Shown here in pieces: positions 42,856 to 51,550 of a stretch of 64,000 bases of DNA (positions are counted from its first letter, which is position 1; every line of letters starts with the position of its first letter). Below the pieces are notes generated by a model. It saw nothing but the letters and a program-made list of their open reading frames with translations, had not been told where the DNA came from and did not search any database. The stretch lies in contig NZ_BMRO01000013.1 in NCBI RefSeq assembly GCF_014648675.1, forward strand, positions 1 to 64,000, written 5' to 3'. The stretch comes from Actinomadura livida. Its GTDB lineage: Bacteria > Actinomycetota > Actinomycetes > Streptosporangiales > Streptosporangiaceae. The position numbers and the translations under genes were made by a program.

Positions 42856-43665
42856 ATGCGATTGCTCGGAATAGACGAGCTCGGTGCCTGCCAGCGGCTC
42901 GCCAAGGACCGGGGGTGGGGGCCGGAGGACCACAAGTGGCGCTTCCTGTTCTCCGTCGGCCACGTCTACGGCGTGGACGACGGGAACGGCGAACTTGCCG
43001 GGACGGTGGTGTGCACCCCTTACGGGAAGGACGTCGCCGCCATCAGCATGGTGCTGGTCGCCAAGCGCTTCGAGCGGCGCGGCCTGGGCGGACGGATGAT
43101 GCGCCACGTGATGGACGAGGCCGGGACCGCCAGCACCTGCCTGACTGCCACGGATTATGGGCGTCCGCTGTACGAGCGTATGGGCTTCAGGTCCATGGGG
43201 CTGTGCACCACGTACACGGGAGTGTCCGAGGGGTCGTCCCACCGGAGCGCGACCAAGCCGGTAGAGGAAGCCGACATGGCCGCCGTCCACGCACTCGATA
43301 CCGAAGTGTTCGGCGCCGACCGCTCGCAGGTGGTCGACGGATTGCCAACGTTCTGCGAGACGCTACGGGTCGTCCGGGACGGGACAGGCATCGCGGGCTA
43401 CGGCGGCGCGTGGCGCAACGGCGCCCAGGTCATCGTCGGCCCTATCATCGCGCAGGACGCCGAAACCGCGCTCACGCTGGTGGACGAGGTCGTCCCCGAA
43501 GGGCTGGTGAGGCTCGACATCGACCACCGGCACCCCGAGCTGATCGACTGGGCGGAGCGGCACGGTCTGCGTCCCGCGTTCACCACGACGATCATGGAGT
43601 TCGGCGCCCCCGTCGCGAACGACCCGTCCCGCCTCTTCCTCCCGGTGGCGCAGGCCCTCGGCTGA
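42856..43665 (+). CDS. GNAT-family acetyltransferase, double domain
   Basis: The 269-aa product has an N-terminal GNAT domain with 'ISMVLVAKRFERRGLGGRMM', matching the acetyl-CoA loop (R/Q-X-X-G-X-G/A), and 'PLYERMGFRSMGL'. The C-terminal region (about 155-269) resembles a second, degenerate GNAT-like fold of the kind seen in large N-acetyltransferases. The substrate is unknown. ATG 42856 is chosen with the GGATGGGG stretch before it. It ends 10 bases before the stop of the convergent desaturase gene. Confidence 0.85.
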   Translation: MRLLGIDELGACQRLAKDRGWGPEDHKWRFLFSVGHVYGVDDGNGELAGTVVCTPYGKDVAAISMVLVAKRFERRGLGGRMMRHVMDEAGTASTCLTATDYGRPLYERMGFRSMGLCTTYTGVSEGSSHRSATKPVEEADMAAVHALDTEVFGADRSQVVDGLPTFCETLRVVRDGTGIAGYGGAWRNGAQVIVGPIIAQDAETALTLVDEVVPEGLVRLDIDHRHPELIDWAERHGLRPAFTTTIMEFGAPVANDPSRLFLPVAQALG

Positions 43666-43675
43666 ACCGCGCCGC

Positions 43676-44785
43676 TCAGCCGGCCTTCGCCGTGCGCGCC
43701 CCACCGGGCAGGGCGTACCGGAAGATCTTCTTCCACGTGCTCGTGACCTGCTTCGACAGCGACCCCGTGTGGTACGGCAGGTCGTACTTCTCGCAGAGCT
43801 GCCGGACGCGCGGGGCGATCTCGGCGTAGCGGTTGCTCGGCAGGTCCGGGAACAGGTGGTGCTCGATCTGGTGGCTGAGGTTGCCGCTCATCAGGTGGAG
43901 CAGCGGCCCGCCCGTGATGTTGGCCGACCCGCAGAGCTGCCGGACGTACCACTCGCCCTTCGTCTCGCCCTCCAGCCGCTCCTCCTCGAACACCTCCACG
44001 TCCCCCGGGAAGTGCCCGCAGAAGATGATCATGTGGGCCCAGAAGTTGCGGACGACGTTCGCGGTGAAGTTCGCCGCCAGCGTGGGGACGAACTGCGGGC
44101 CGGTGAGCAGCGGGAACGCCAGGTAGTCCTTGCCCCACTGGCGGCGGATCTTGCGGCCGATCGCGCGCAGCTTCTCCTTGGTGACCTCTTCGTCGTGCCG
44201 GCCCGTCCGGATCTTGTCGATCTCCAGGTCGTGCACCGCGACCCCGTACTCGAAGAACATCGCGAGCAGCAGGTTGTAGAGGGGCTGCGCGAGGTAGACC
44301 GGGGCCCACTTCTGCTCGGGCGCGATCCGCAGGATGCCGTAGCCGACGTCGTTGTCCTTGCCGAGCACGTTGGTGAACGTGTGGTGGACGAAGTTGTGCG
44401 AGTGCTTCCACTGCTCGGCGGGGGAGACGTTGTCCCACTCCCACGTCGTCGAGTGGATCTTCGGGTCGCGCATCCAGTCCCACTGGCCGTGCATGACGTT
44501 GTGCCCGATCTCCATGTTCTCCAGGATCTTCGCGACGGCGAGCGTCGCGGTCCCGGCGACCCAGGCGGGCGGCAGCGAGGACGCCATCAGCAGCGCGCGG
44601 CCGCCGGCCTCCAGGCCGCGCTGCCAGCGGATCACCCGCCGGATGTAGGCGGCGTCGCGCGCCCCGAGCGTCGCGGTGATCTCGTCGCGGAGTGCGTCGA
44701 GCTCGCGGGCGATGGTCTCGTAGTCCTCGGGCGTGAGCCGGTCCGCGGTACCGGCCTCCGGGGCCTTGGTCGTGGTGACGGTCAT
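43676..44785 (-). CDS. fatty acid desaturase (DesA3-like)
   Basis: The 369-aa membrane di-iron desaturase has all three histidine boxes: 'HNVMH' (95-99), 'HSHNFVHH' (128-135) and 'HQIEHH' (305-310). Hydrophobic segments flank them. It is closest in pattern to mycobacterial DesA3, a stearoyl-CoA delta-9 desaturase that takes electrons from an adjacent ferredoxin reductase, and such a gene lies 13 bases upstream here. ATG 44785 has GAGGAG upstream. Confidence 0.93.
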   Translation of the reverse strand: MTVTTTKAPEAGTADRLTPEDYETIARELDALRDEITATLGARDAAYIRRVIRWQRGLEAGGRALLMASSLPPAWVAGTATLAVAKILENMEIGHNVMHGQWDWMRDPKIHSTTWEWDNVSPAEQWKHSHNFVHHTFTNVLGKDNDVGYGILRIAPEQKWAPVYLAQPLYNLLLAMFFEYGVAVHDLEIDKIRTGRHDEEVTKEKLRAIGRKIRRQWGKDYLAFPLLTGPQFVPTLAANFTANVVRNFWAHMIIFCGHFPGDVEVFEEERLEGETKGEWYVRQLCGSANITGGPLLHLMSGNLSHQIEHHLFPDLPSNRYAEIAPRVRQLCEKYDLPYHTGSLSKQVTSTWKKIFRYALPGGARTAKAG

Positions 44786-44798
44786 CGTCGTGCTCCTC

Positions 44799-45878
44799 TC
44801 AGAGTTCGATCTCCACCGGGCCGGCGGCGGCCGAGACGCAGGTCTGGACGATCTCGCCCTCGTCGCCGTGGACCTCGCCGGTGCGCAGGTCGCGGACCTT
44901 GCCGGAGCACAGCCGGCCGACGCAGCTGTAGCAGATGCCCATCCGGCAGCCGCTCGGCAGCAGCGCCCCGGCCTCCTCGCCGGCGACCAGCAGCGGGGTG
45001 GCGCCGTCCGCGTCCACCTCGATCCCGCTCTTGCTGAACGTGACGCGCCCGCCCGCACCGGTGCCGCCGGCCAGGACGGTTTGAAAACGTTCCACGCGCA
45101 GGCGTTCCTCGGCTCCGGCCGCCCGCCAGTGCTCGGCGAGGTCGTCCAGCATCGCGCCGGGGCCGCAGGCCCACGCCGCGCGCTCGGCCCAGTCGGGGCA
45201 GATGTCCGGCAGGTCGGACGGCTTGACGCGGCCGTCCGCCGTCGTGTGCCGCTCGTGCAGCCGCACCCCGTCCATCCGGCGGAGCTCGGCGCCGAAGATC
45301 ACGTCGCCGGCCGTCCGGTCCGAGTGGACGAGCACGACGTCGGACGTGCCGCGCAGGTGCCGCAGCATGGCCATGACCGGCGTGATCCCGCTGCCCGCCG
45401 TGACGAACAGCAGCTTCGCCGGGACGGGCGAGGGCAGCACGAAGTCGCCCTCCGCCGGGGCGAGCCGGACGATCGTGCCCGGACGCATCTCGCGGACGAG
45501 ATGCGCGGAGACGAAGCCGTCCGGCGCCGCCTTGACCGTGACGGTGATGCGGCCGTCCGGCCTCGGCGGGGACGACAGCGAGAACGTCCGCCAGTGCCGG
45601 ACGCCGTCGATGTCGACCCCGACCTTGACCCACTGGCCCGGCCGGTGCCCCCGCCACATCCGGCCCGGCCGGATCAGCAGGGTCGCCACGGACGGCGCCT
45701 CGTGCCGGACGGCCTCGACCCGGCCCCGGAGCTCCTCCGTGGACAGCAGCGGGTTCACCAGGCCGAGGTAGTCCTCCGGCAGCAGCGGCGTGGTCAGCTG
45801 CCGCGCGAACGCCGTGAGCCGCTGCGCGACCGTGGCTCGGCTCGCGGTGGTGGGTGTGTTCCGGGTTGCGGCGGCCAA
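44799..45878 (-). CDS. ferredoxin reductase-type electron-transfer partner of the desaturase
   Basis: The 359-aa product has an FAD domain ('RHWRTFSLSSPP'), an NAD(P) domain ('LFVTAGSGITPVMAMLRHL', 'AWACGPGAMLDDL') and a C-terminal plant-type [2Fe-2S] ferredoxin domain. The ferredoxin domain reads 'CRMGICYSCVGRLCSG', with the last Cys in 'EIVQTCVS'. This order equals the mycobacterial Rv3230c class that reduces DesA3. It is the first gene of the operon. A 7-bp inverted repeat lies just upstream. Confidence 0.93.
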   Translation of the reverse strand: MAAATRNTPTTASRATVAQRLTAFARQLTTPLLPEDYLGLVNPLLSTEELRGRVEAVRHEAPSVATLLIRPGRMWRGHRPGQWVKVGVDIDGVRHWRTFSLSSPPRPDGRITVTVKAAPDGFVSAHLVREMRPGTIVRLAPAEGDFVLPSPVPAKLLFVTAGSGITPVMAMLRHLRGTSDVVLVHSDRTAGDVIFGAELRRMDGVRLHERHTTADGRVKPSDLPDICPDWAERAAWACGPGAMLDDLAEHWRAAGAEERLRVERFQTVLAGGTGAGGRVTFSKSGIEVDADGATPLLVAGEEAGALLPSGCRMGICYSCVGRLCSGKVRDLRTGEVHGDEGEIVQTCVSAAAGPVEIEL

Positions 45879-45901
45879 GATGCCTCCCCGATGGCGCGTA
45901 A

Positions 45902-45917
45902 CTTACGGTTCCGTAAG
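45902..45917. promoter_or_regulatory. operator-like inverted repeat of the desaturase operon
   Basis: CTTACGG-TT-CCGTAAG has two perfect 7-bp arms separated by two bases, 24 bases upstream of the reductase start. The symmetry and size suit a TetR-family dimer, the class that usually controls desaturase genes in actinomycetes; no such regulator gene is adjacent. Confidence 0.75.
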
Positions 45918-46147
45918 CTACGGAGAGGTAACCAGAGGTTTCAAGACATCGGCCGCTAAAGCGATCGGAATCACACCATCGGCTGATGTTTCATCCGGCG
46001 GTGTCATCGCCCCGATTTCTTGGCCGGGTGTTTGGAACTCCGTGCCCGAAGGGATGGAACACGAACACCGGGAAGTGGCCGCCGGCGGCCGCGCCGACGT
46101 AGCGTAGGCGGCGGCGTACGTGCCGCTACGACGAGACGGGGTCAAGG

Positions 46148-47653
46148 GTGCGGGCAGCGAAGACCATCGGCGTGGCCACCGTGCTTGCGTTCACGGCGGT
46201 CGCCGGGTGCAGCGACGGGGGCGGCGAGAACACCGCCCGGTCCGCCGTCCCCACCGGGCTCGACACGTTCTACGAGCAGAAGCCGTCCTGGAAGGACTGC
46301 AAGGACGACTTCGAGTGCGCCACCGTCCAGGTGCCGCTGGACTACTCCAAGCCGTCCGGCGAGAAGATCGGGATCTCCGTCATCCGGCTCCCGGCCTCGG
46401 ACGGCTCCAACCGCATCGGCTCGCTGCTCACGAACCCGGGCGGCCCCGGCGGCTCCGGTGTCGACTTCATCCGCCAGGCCGCCCGCGCCTTCGGCGCCGA
46501 CCTCCGCAGCCGCTTCGACCTCGTCGGCTTCGACCCCCGCGGCGTCGCCGACAGCGCCGCGGTCCGCTGCAACACCGGCGCCCAGCTCGACGCCTTCTTC
46601 GCCACCGACGCCTCCCCGGACGACCAGCGCGAGACCGAGCGACTCGGCGCCCAAGGCGAGAAGTTCGCGCAGAACTGCGAGACCAAGGCCGAGGACAAAC
46701 TCCCCTACGTGGGCACCGTCAACGCCGCCCGCGACATGGACATCCTCCGCGCCGCCCTGGGCGACGACAAGCTCACCTACTACGGCGCCTCCTACGGCAC
46801 CTACCTCGGCGCCTTCTACGCCGAGCAGTTCCCCAAGAACTTCCGCGCCCTGGTCCTGGACGGCGCCGTCGACCCCAACCTCTCCTCGACCGACCTCCTG
46901 ATCGAACAGGCCAAGGGCTTCGAAACGGCCCTGCGCGCCTTCGCCGAAGACTGCGTCGGGACGGGCAACTGCCCCTTCGGCACCTCCGCCGACGCCGTCA
47001 TCGAGAGCATCTCCACCTTCCTCGCCGAAACCGACAAGCAGCCCCTCACCAGCTCCCGGGACTCCCGCAAGGTCACCGAGTCCCTGGCCGTGATGGGCAT
47101 CGCCCGGTCCCTCTACGTCAAGGAGTACTGGCCCGTCCTCCGCCAGGCCCTGACCGCGGCCATGCAGAACAAGGACGGCACCACCCTCCTCGGCCTCGCG
47201 GACGAGATGGTCGAACGCGAACCCGACGGCACCTACAGCAACCAGACCGACGCCAACATGGCCGTCAACTGCGTCGACAAGCCCAACCCCCCGGACCTCG
47301 CCACCTACGGCAAGGCCGCCGCCGAAGCGAAGAAGGTCGCCCCCCGCTTCGGCCCCTTCGTCGTCTGGGGCGGCGTCCCGTGCGTCTACTGGCCCACCCA
47401 GACCGACCAGGAACCCAAACCCCTCACCGCCAACGGCGCCGCCCCCATCCTCGTCATCGGCACAACCCGCGACCCCGCCACCCCGTACAAGTGGTCCGAG
47501 AACCTCGCCGACCAGCTCTCCAGCGGCGTCCTGCTCACCTACGACGGCGACGGCCACACCGCCTACCTCCAGGGCAACCCCTGCATCACCAAGGCCACCG
47601 GCGACTACCTGATCACCGGCGACCCGCCCGACAACGGAACCAGGTGCCGCTGA
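46148..47653 (+). CDS. secreted lipoprotein alpha/beta hydrolase (TAP-like)
   Basis: The 501-aa product has a lipobox ('FTAVAGCSDGG', Cys21). The hydrolase fold has 'LLTNPGGPGGSG' (oxyanion), 'YYGASYGTYLGAFYAEQFP' (nucleophile Ser) and a C-terminal TAP-like half with 'PILVIGTTRDPATPYKW' and 'DGDGHTAY' (catalytic Asp and His). Relatives are tripeptidyl or proline aminopeptidases of Streptomyces. It is expected to be anchored outside the membrane. Start is GTG 46148. Confidence 0.93.
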   Translation: MRAAKTIGVATVLAFTAVAGCSDGGGENTARSAVPTGLDTFYEQKPSWKDCKDDFECATVQVPLDYSKPSGEKIGISVIRLPASDGSNRIGSLLTNPGGPGGSGVDFIRQAARAFGADLRSRFDLVGFDPRGVADSAAVRCNTGAQLDAFFATDASPDDQRETERLGAQGEKFAQNCETKAEDKLPYVGTVNAARDMDILRAALGDDKLTYYGASYGTYLGAFYAEQFPKNFRALVLDGAVDPNLSSTDLLIEQAKGFETALRAFAEDCVGTGNCPFGTSADAVIESISTFLAETDKQPLTSSRDSRKVTESLAVMGIARSLYVKEYWPVLRQALTAAMQNKDGTTLLGLADEMVEREPDGTYSNQTDANMAVNCVDKPNPPDLATYGKAAAEAKKVAPRFGPFVVWGGVPCVYWPTQTDQEPKPLTANGAAPILVIGTTRDPATPYKWSENLADQLSSGVLLTYDGDGHTAYLQGNPCITKATGDYLITGDPPDNGTRCR

Positions 47654-47718
47654 ATAACCAGTGCACACCCACCCCCGCGGACCCGGTAGACTCTTTCCCG
47701 CCGTGCCCGACCCGGCAA

Positions 47719-47791
47719 GCCGCCTTAGCTCAGTCGGCAGAGCGATTCACTCGTAATGAATAGGTCATCGGTTCGATTCCGATAGGCGGCT
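47719..47791 (+). tRNA. tRNA-Thr (anticodon CGT)
   Basis: The 73-nt gene has acceptor arms GCCGCCT and AGGCGGC, a D-arm with AGCTCAGTCGGCAGAGC and anticodon loop CTCGTAA (CGT). The T-arm is TCGGTTCGATTCCGA. CCA is not encoded. It is followed by a strong terminator. Confidence 0.96.
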
Positions 47792-47799
47792 CCCACGTC

Positions 47800-47833
47800 A
47801 GAGGCCCCTTCCGATCATGGAAGGGGCCTCTTT
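47800..47833 (+). terminator. terminator after tRNA-Thr
   Basis: AGAGGCCCCTTCC (47800-47812) pairs perfectly over 13 bp with GGAAGGGGCCTCT (47819-47831), followed by TT. The 251 bases after it hold no supported gene. Confidence 0.92.
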
Positions 47834-48084
47834 GCTAACAGGCTTGCCAACAGCAGCGTCTAAGCGACCTCGCGAACGGACCGCCAGCGCCTGTCATCAG
47901 CTGGCTGGCCGACCGGGCCGAGCACGCGGACGTTCCGGGCATCATCGCTCCGGGGAGCGGCGACTGCTCGCGCCTACCGCACCCGCAAAACCCCGCCCCG
48001 GCCCGTAATGCCGCCCCCGGCCGGCGACGCCACGGCCGCCCAGGAGGCGCCTGGCGGTGCGGGCTGACGGCGGCAGAGGTCGGC

Positions 48085-48552
48085 TCAGTCCGGCTGGCGG
48101 GTCAGGGCCATGGTCTCCCGCTCGTAGGTGAGCAGGGCGTCGATCACCAGCTTTCGCTCGTCCGGGGACATCGGCTCGAAGACGGTCCGCCACGCCGCCG
48201 CGCCGGCCCCCAGCCACGTCTCGATCGCGGGGCGGTGGACGTCGGAGATGCTCACGATCGTCCTGCGGCGGTCACGCTCGTCCTCCCGGCGCAGCAGGAT
48301 GCCCTGGCGACTCAGGTCTCCCACCATGAGGCTGACCGTGGTGGAGGCGAGTTGGAGTTGGGCCGCGAGCTGCTTGACCGTGGCGGACTCGTCGTAGAGC
48401 AGCAGTGCCAGCAGGGACAGGTGCCGGGGCGTGAGAGCGAAGTCGCGCAACCGCTCCGGGATCGGCGTCCGCTTCGCCCGCGCCATCAGCCGCGGCATCA
48501 GCAGGATCATCTCGCGCACACCCTGATCGACGCTGGGCTCGCCCGTTGACAT
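48085..48552 (-). CDS. MarR-family transcriptional regulator
   Basis: The 155-aa winged helix protein has 'LTPRHLSLLALLLYDESATV' then 'KQLAAQLQLASTTVSLMVG' as the recognition helix region and 'REDERDRRRTIVSIS' as the wing. It is divergent from the VOC-protein gene, with an AT-rich intergenic palindrome between them. Family members are relieved by small ligands. It presumably controls the VOC gene and itself. Start is ATG 48552. Confidence 0.9.
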   Translation of the reverse strand: MSTGEPSVDQGVREMILLMPRLMARAKRTPIPERLRDFALTPRHLSLLALLLYDESATVKQLAAQLQLASTTVSLMVGDLSRQGILLRREDERDRRRTIVSISDVHRPAIETWLGAGAAAWRTVFEPMSPDERKLVIDALLTYERETMALTRQPD

Positions 48553-48570
48553 CGGACCTCTCCAAATTTA

Positions 48571-48586
48571 GATTTGCTTTCAAATC
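48571..48586. promoter_or_regulatory. operator-like palindrome between MarR and VOC genes
   Basis: GATTTG-CTTT-CAAATC is a perfect 6-bp inverted repeat, with flanking AAATTTAGATTTG giving a partial third half-site. The whole stretch is AT-rich in a GC-rich region and lies between the two divergent starts, which is usual for MarR dimers. Confidence 0.7.
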
Positions 48587-48625
48587 AGTTTGTCAAGCAA
48601 CACCTTCATCCTGGCGGAGGGGCCC

Positions 48626-49342
48626 ATGGCTGTCCACGACCTGGATCACTTCACGCTCGGGGTGCGGCATCTGTATGCCGCCGCCGAGCAGCTGCGCGTC
48701 GAGACCGGGCTGCGCAGCCACGAGGGCGGCTGGCTGGACGTCATGCCGACCGCGCACCGCGTCATCCCGTTGCCGGGCGACGTCTACGTCAACGTCGAAT
48801 CGGTCATCGACCACCAAGCCGAGCTGCCGCCCGGGGTGGACGCGTTCCGCACCTGGTTCGCGGAGACGACCCGCCGCGGGAACCACTGGATGACCTGGAA
48901 CCTGAGGGCCCGCAGCCGCGCCGACCTGGAAGAGGTCGCCTGGCGCTTCGGCGGCGAGGTGGTGACGGCCCCGGGTGCCCGGCGACCCGACGGCACCACC
49001 ACAACGACGATCATGGCGCCCGGCGACGCCGCGGTGACGTGGGCGCGCGGACTGCCGAACTGGTACTTCCACGAGGACCTGACGCAGCACCCCGCGCGCC
49101 GTGCCGCGATGACCCACGAGCGCCCGCTCCGCGAGATCTCTTGGCTGGAGGTGGGCGGCGACCCGTCCGAACTGGAGGAGCACGTGGGCCCCGAGACGTT
49201 CGCCGCGCTTCCACTCCGGTTCGTCGACGGCCCAGCGGGCCTGCACGGCGTAGGGCTAACCACCGGGGACGGCGCAGAGATCGCCCTACGCGCCCCCTCG
49301 GCCGCCGCCGGCCTCGCGAAACTCGCCGCCCAAGAAGCGTGA
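48626..49342 (+). CDS. VOC-superfamily (glyoxalase-like) protein
   Basis: The 238-aa product has the VOC start 'HDLDHFTLGVRHLYAAAEQL', in which an early His follows an Asp, and a later second module containing 'LREISWLEVGGDPSELEEHV'. This resembles the glyoxalase-like domain family with metal-binding positions across two modules. The substrate is unknown; detoxification of a small molecule sensed by the neighbouring MarR is likely but unproved. ATG 48626 has GGCGGAGGGG upstream. Confidence 0.85.
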   Translation: MAVHDLDHFTLGVRHLYAAAEQLRVETGLRSHEGGWLDVMPTAHRVIPLPGDVYVNVESVIDHQAELPPGVDAFRTWFAETTRRGNHWMTWNLRARSRADLEEVAWRFGGEVVTAPGARRPDGTTTTTIMAPGDAAVTWARGLPNWYFHEDLTQHPARRAAMTHERPLREISWLEVGGDPSELEEHVGPETFAALPLRFVDGPAGLHGVGLTTGDGAEIALRAPSAAAGLAKLAAQEA

Positions 49343-49464
49343 CCGCAAACGGCCGGCGAAGCCCGTCCGCCACCCGTCCGGTCATGAACGGAGGTGGTCG
49401 GGTGGCTTGCCAGCGCCTGTAGGGGCGGGCGATGAGGCGGTAGGGGCGGGCGGTAAGGCCGGGG

Positions 49465-49845
49465 TTAGGGATTCGGGGTCAGGTGTTCGGCGAGGATCTT
49501 CAGGTGGGTTTCGCGGGCCTCGGCGTGGTGGCGGCGGCCTGCGTCGGTGAGTTCGACGAAGATGCCGCGGCGGTCGTTCTGGCATAGGGCTCGCTGGACG
49601 TAACCCTGTTTTTCCAGGCGGGCGACGGTGCGGGACAGGGCGCTCTGGCTCAGGTACATGGCCGCGGCGACCTCCTGCATGCGGCACTTCTTACTGTTGA
49701 GGTCGACGAGGCGGTCGAGGGTCTCGTACTCGCTCATGGTGAGGCCGTGAGCGTCCTGCAGGGCGCGCTCGAGAGCACACGCGACCGCGTTGTAGCAGGT
49801 CGCGAGCTCGCGCCACCGAACGATCAGGTCAGCCTCCGCCTTCAT
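49465..49845 (-). CDS. MarR-family regulator of the adjacent MFS gene
   Basis: The product, about 126 aa from ATG 49845, contains the winged helix 'LTMSEYETLDRLVDLNSKKC' and 'MQEVAAAMYLSQSALSRTVA' (recognition helix), with 'NDRRGIFVELTDAG' as the wing. Longer starts at 49854, 49872 and 49887 exist. The short form is preferred because a perfect palindrome, probably an operator, sits at 49861-49872. It is divergent from an MFS exporter gene and should repress it. Confidence 0.85.
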   Translation of the reverse strand: MKAEADLIVRWRELATCYNAVACALERALQDAHGLTMSEYETLDRLVDLNSKKCRMQEVAAAMYLSQSALSRTVARLEKQGYVQRALCQNDRRGIFVELTDAGRRHHAEARETHLKILAEHLTPNP

Positions 49846-49860
49846 GGCGCGCATCCTAGC

Positions 49861-49932
49861 ATGCGTACGCATCAGATGCTCGGTCATTAAATTCGCGAGA
49901 ATCTAGTGCGTAGACATTTGATGCACACGCAT
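49861..49932. promoter_or_regulatory. paired operator-like sites between MarR and MFS genes
   Basis: ATGCGTACGCAT (49861-49872) is a perfect 12-bp palindrome. ATGCACACGCAT (49921-49932) is the same site with two changes, 60 bases away. The sites flank the intergenic gap so each promoter has one. A single MarR dimer type binding both is inferred. Confidence 0.7.
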
Positions 49933-49947
49933 GTACCGTCCTCCGAC

Positions 49948-51399
49948 GTGACTATCACTGACACCTCAACCGCTTCTGCAGTCCGTGGGCCGGCCGCCTC
50001 GGATGCGGCCGGACAGGCCTGGAGCCCCCGGCTCTGGGGGGTCCTCGCGGTGCTGTGCGCCGTGTTGTTCCTCGATGCGCTCGACGTCTCGATGGTGGGC
50101 GTGGCGCTCCCGTCGATCGGGGCCGAGCTGGGCCTTTCGACGACGTCATTGCAGTGGATCGTGAACGGCTACGTGCTCGGTTACGGTGGTCTGCTCCTGC
50201 TGGGCGGGCGCACCGCCGACCTGCTGGGACGCCGCCGGGTCTTCCTCACCGCACTGGCCGTGTTCGCCCTCGCCTCCCTGGTCGGCGGCCTCGTGGACAA
50301 CGGGGTGCTCCTGATCGCCACCCGTTTCGTCAAGGGACTGGCGGCCGCGTTCACCGCACCGACCGCACTTTCCATCCTGACCACCACCTTCCATGAGGGG
50401 CCCGCACGCAACCGGGCGCTGTCCGTGTTCTCGGTCTTCGGGGCCAGCGGCTACTCGTCCGGCTTGATCCTCGGTGGGCTGCTCACCGGATTCGGGTGGC
50501 GCTGGACGTTCCTCACGCCCGTGCCGATCGCCCTCATCGCCCTGGTCGCGGGCGCCGCGCTGATTCCCCGGGACAAGCCGGCGGCGAGCGGCGGTCATGA
50601 CCTCGTCGGCGCCGTGACCTTGAGCGGCGGCATGCTGCTGGCCGTCTACACCGTCGTCTCCGCCCCGGATCGGGGGTGGCTCGACCCGGTCACGCTCGGC
50701 GTCGCCGCGTCGGCGGCCGCGTTGCTGGTCGCCTTCTTCGTCGCCGAGAACCGGGTGCGGCACCCGCTGGTCCGGTTGGGGATCCTGCGGATCGGGGCGG
50801 TCGTCCAGGCCAACCTGAGCATCGTCGCGCTCTTCGGCTCGTACCTCAGCTTCCAGTTCATGATGACGCTCTACCTGCAGGACGTGCTCGGCTGGTCGCC
50901 GCTGAAGATGGCGATGGCGCTGCTGCCCGCGGGGCTCTTCGTGGCCTTCGGGTCGCCGTTCGTCGGCCGCCTGATCGACCGCTACGGGACGGCCCGCTTG
51001 ATCATCACCTCCATGACGTCCCTGACCCTCGGGTACGGATGGTTCCTGGCCACGGCGGGGAGCGCCCCCCACTACGTCCTGACCATCCTGCCGACGATGC
51101 TGCTGCTGGGCGGCGGGTTCGCGTTCGGGTTCAGCTCGATCATGAGCCAGGCGACGGACGGCATCGACGACTCCGAGCAGGGCCTCGCCTCCGGTCTGGT
51201 CAACACCTCGGGCCAGGTCGGCGCCGCCCTGGTCCTCGCACTCGTGACCGCCCTGGTCGCGACCGGAACCACCACCGGCGGAGACGGCTTCTCCGACTTC
51301 ACCCCGGGCGTCAACCTCGTCAGCGCCGTAGCCGTAACCGGCCTTCTCTTGAACCTCCTCGCCCTCCGCCGCCGCTCCACCCACCACACCCCCGCCTAA
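49948..51399 (+). CDS. DHA2-family MFS drug exporter
   Basis: The product, about 483 aa, has 14 hydrophobic segments. It carries the DHA motifs 'LDALDVSMVGVALPSIGAEL' in helix 1 (motif D), 'GRTADLLGRRRVFLTALAVF' (motif A) and 'GLASGLVNTSGQVGAALVLA' late in the chain. Proton-driven export of antibiotics or dyes is typical. GTG 49948 is a choice among weak starts (ATG 49921 lies in the operator), and no clear ribosome site is visible, so the message may be leaderless. Confidence 0.9.
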   Translation: MTITDTSTASAVRGPAASDAAGQAWSPRLWGVLAVLCAVLFLDALDVSMVGVALPSIGAELGLSTTSLQWIVNGYVLGYGGLLLLGGRTADLLGRRRVFLTALAVFALASLVGGLVDNGVLLIATRFVKGLAAAFTAPTALSILTTTFHEGPARNRALSVFSVFGASGYSSGLILGGLLTGFGWRWTFLTPVPIALIALVAGAALIPRDKPAASGGHDLVGAVTLSGGMLLAVYTVVSAPDRGWLDPVTLGVAASAAALLVAFFVAENRVRHPLVRLGILRIGAVVQANLSIVALFGSYLSFQFMMTLYLQDVLGWSPLKMAMALLPAGLFVAFGSPFVGRLIDRYGTARLIITSMTSLTLGYGWFLATAGSAPHYVLTILPTMLLLGGGFAFGFSSIMSQATDGIDDSEQGLASGLVNTSGQVGAALVLALVTALVATGTTTGGDGFSDFTPGVNLVSAVAVTGLLLNLLALRRRSTHHTPA

Positions 51400-51550
51400 C
51401 GCGACCCTCCACCAACAAACCGCCCCGCCTACCCACCCCAGAAAGGCCAGATGATGCCCCCCGGCGAGTCCCTAGGTGCAGCTGGGTTGCTCGCTGGTTC
51501 TGCGGTTCGTCAGGTGACTGGTCGGCGTTCGGTGGGAGTCGGTGGGCGGG

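Noticed and set aside
47834..48084. A hidden gene or integrated fragment after tRNA-Thr.
   Set aside because: No frame with a start, ribosome site or recognisable domain, and no tRNA fragment duplicated nearby.
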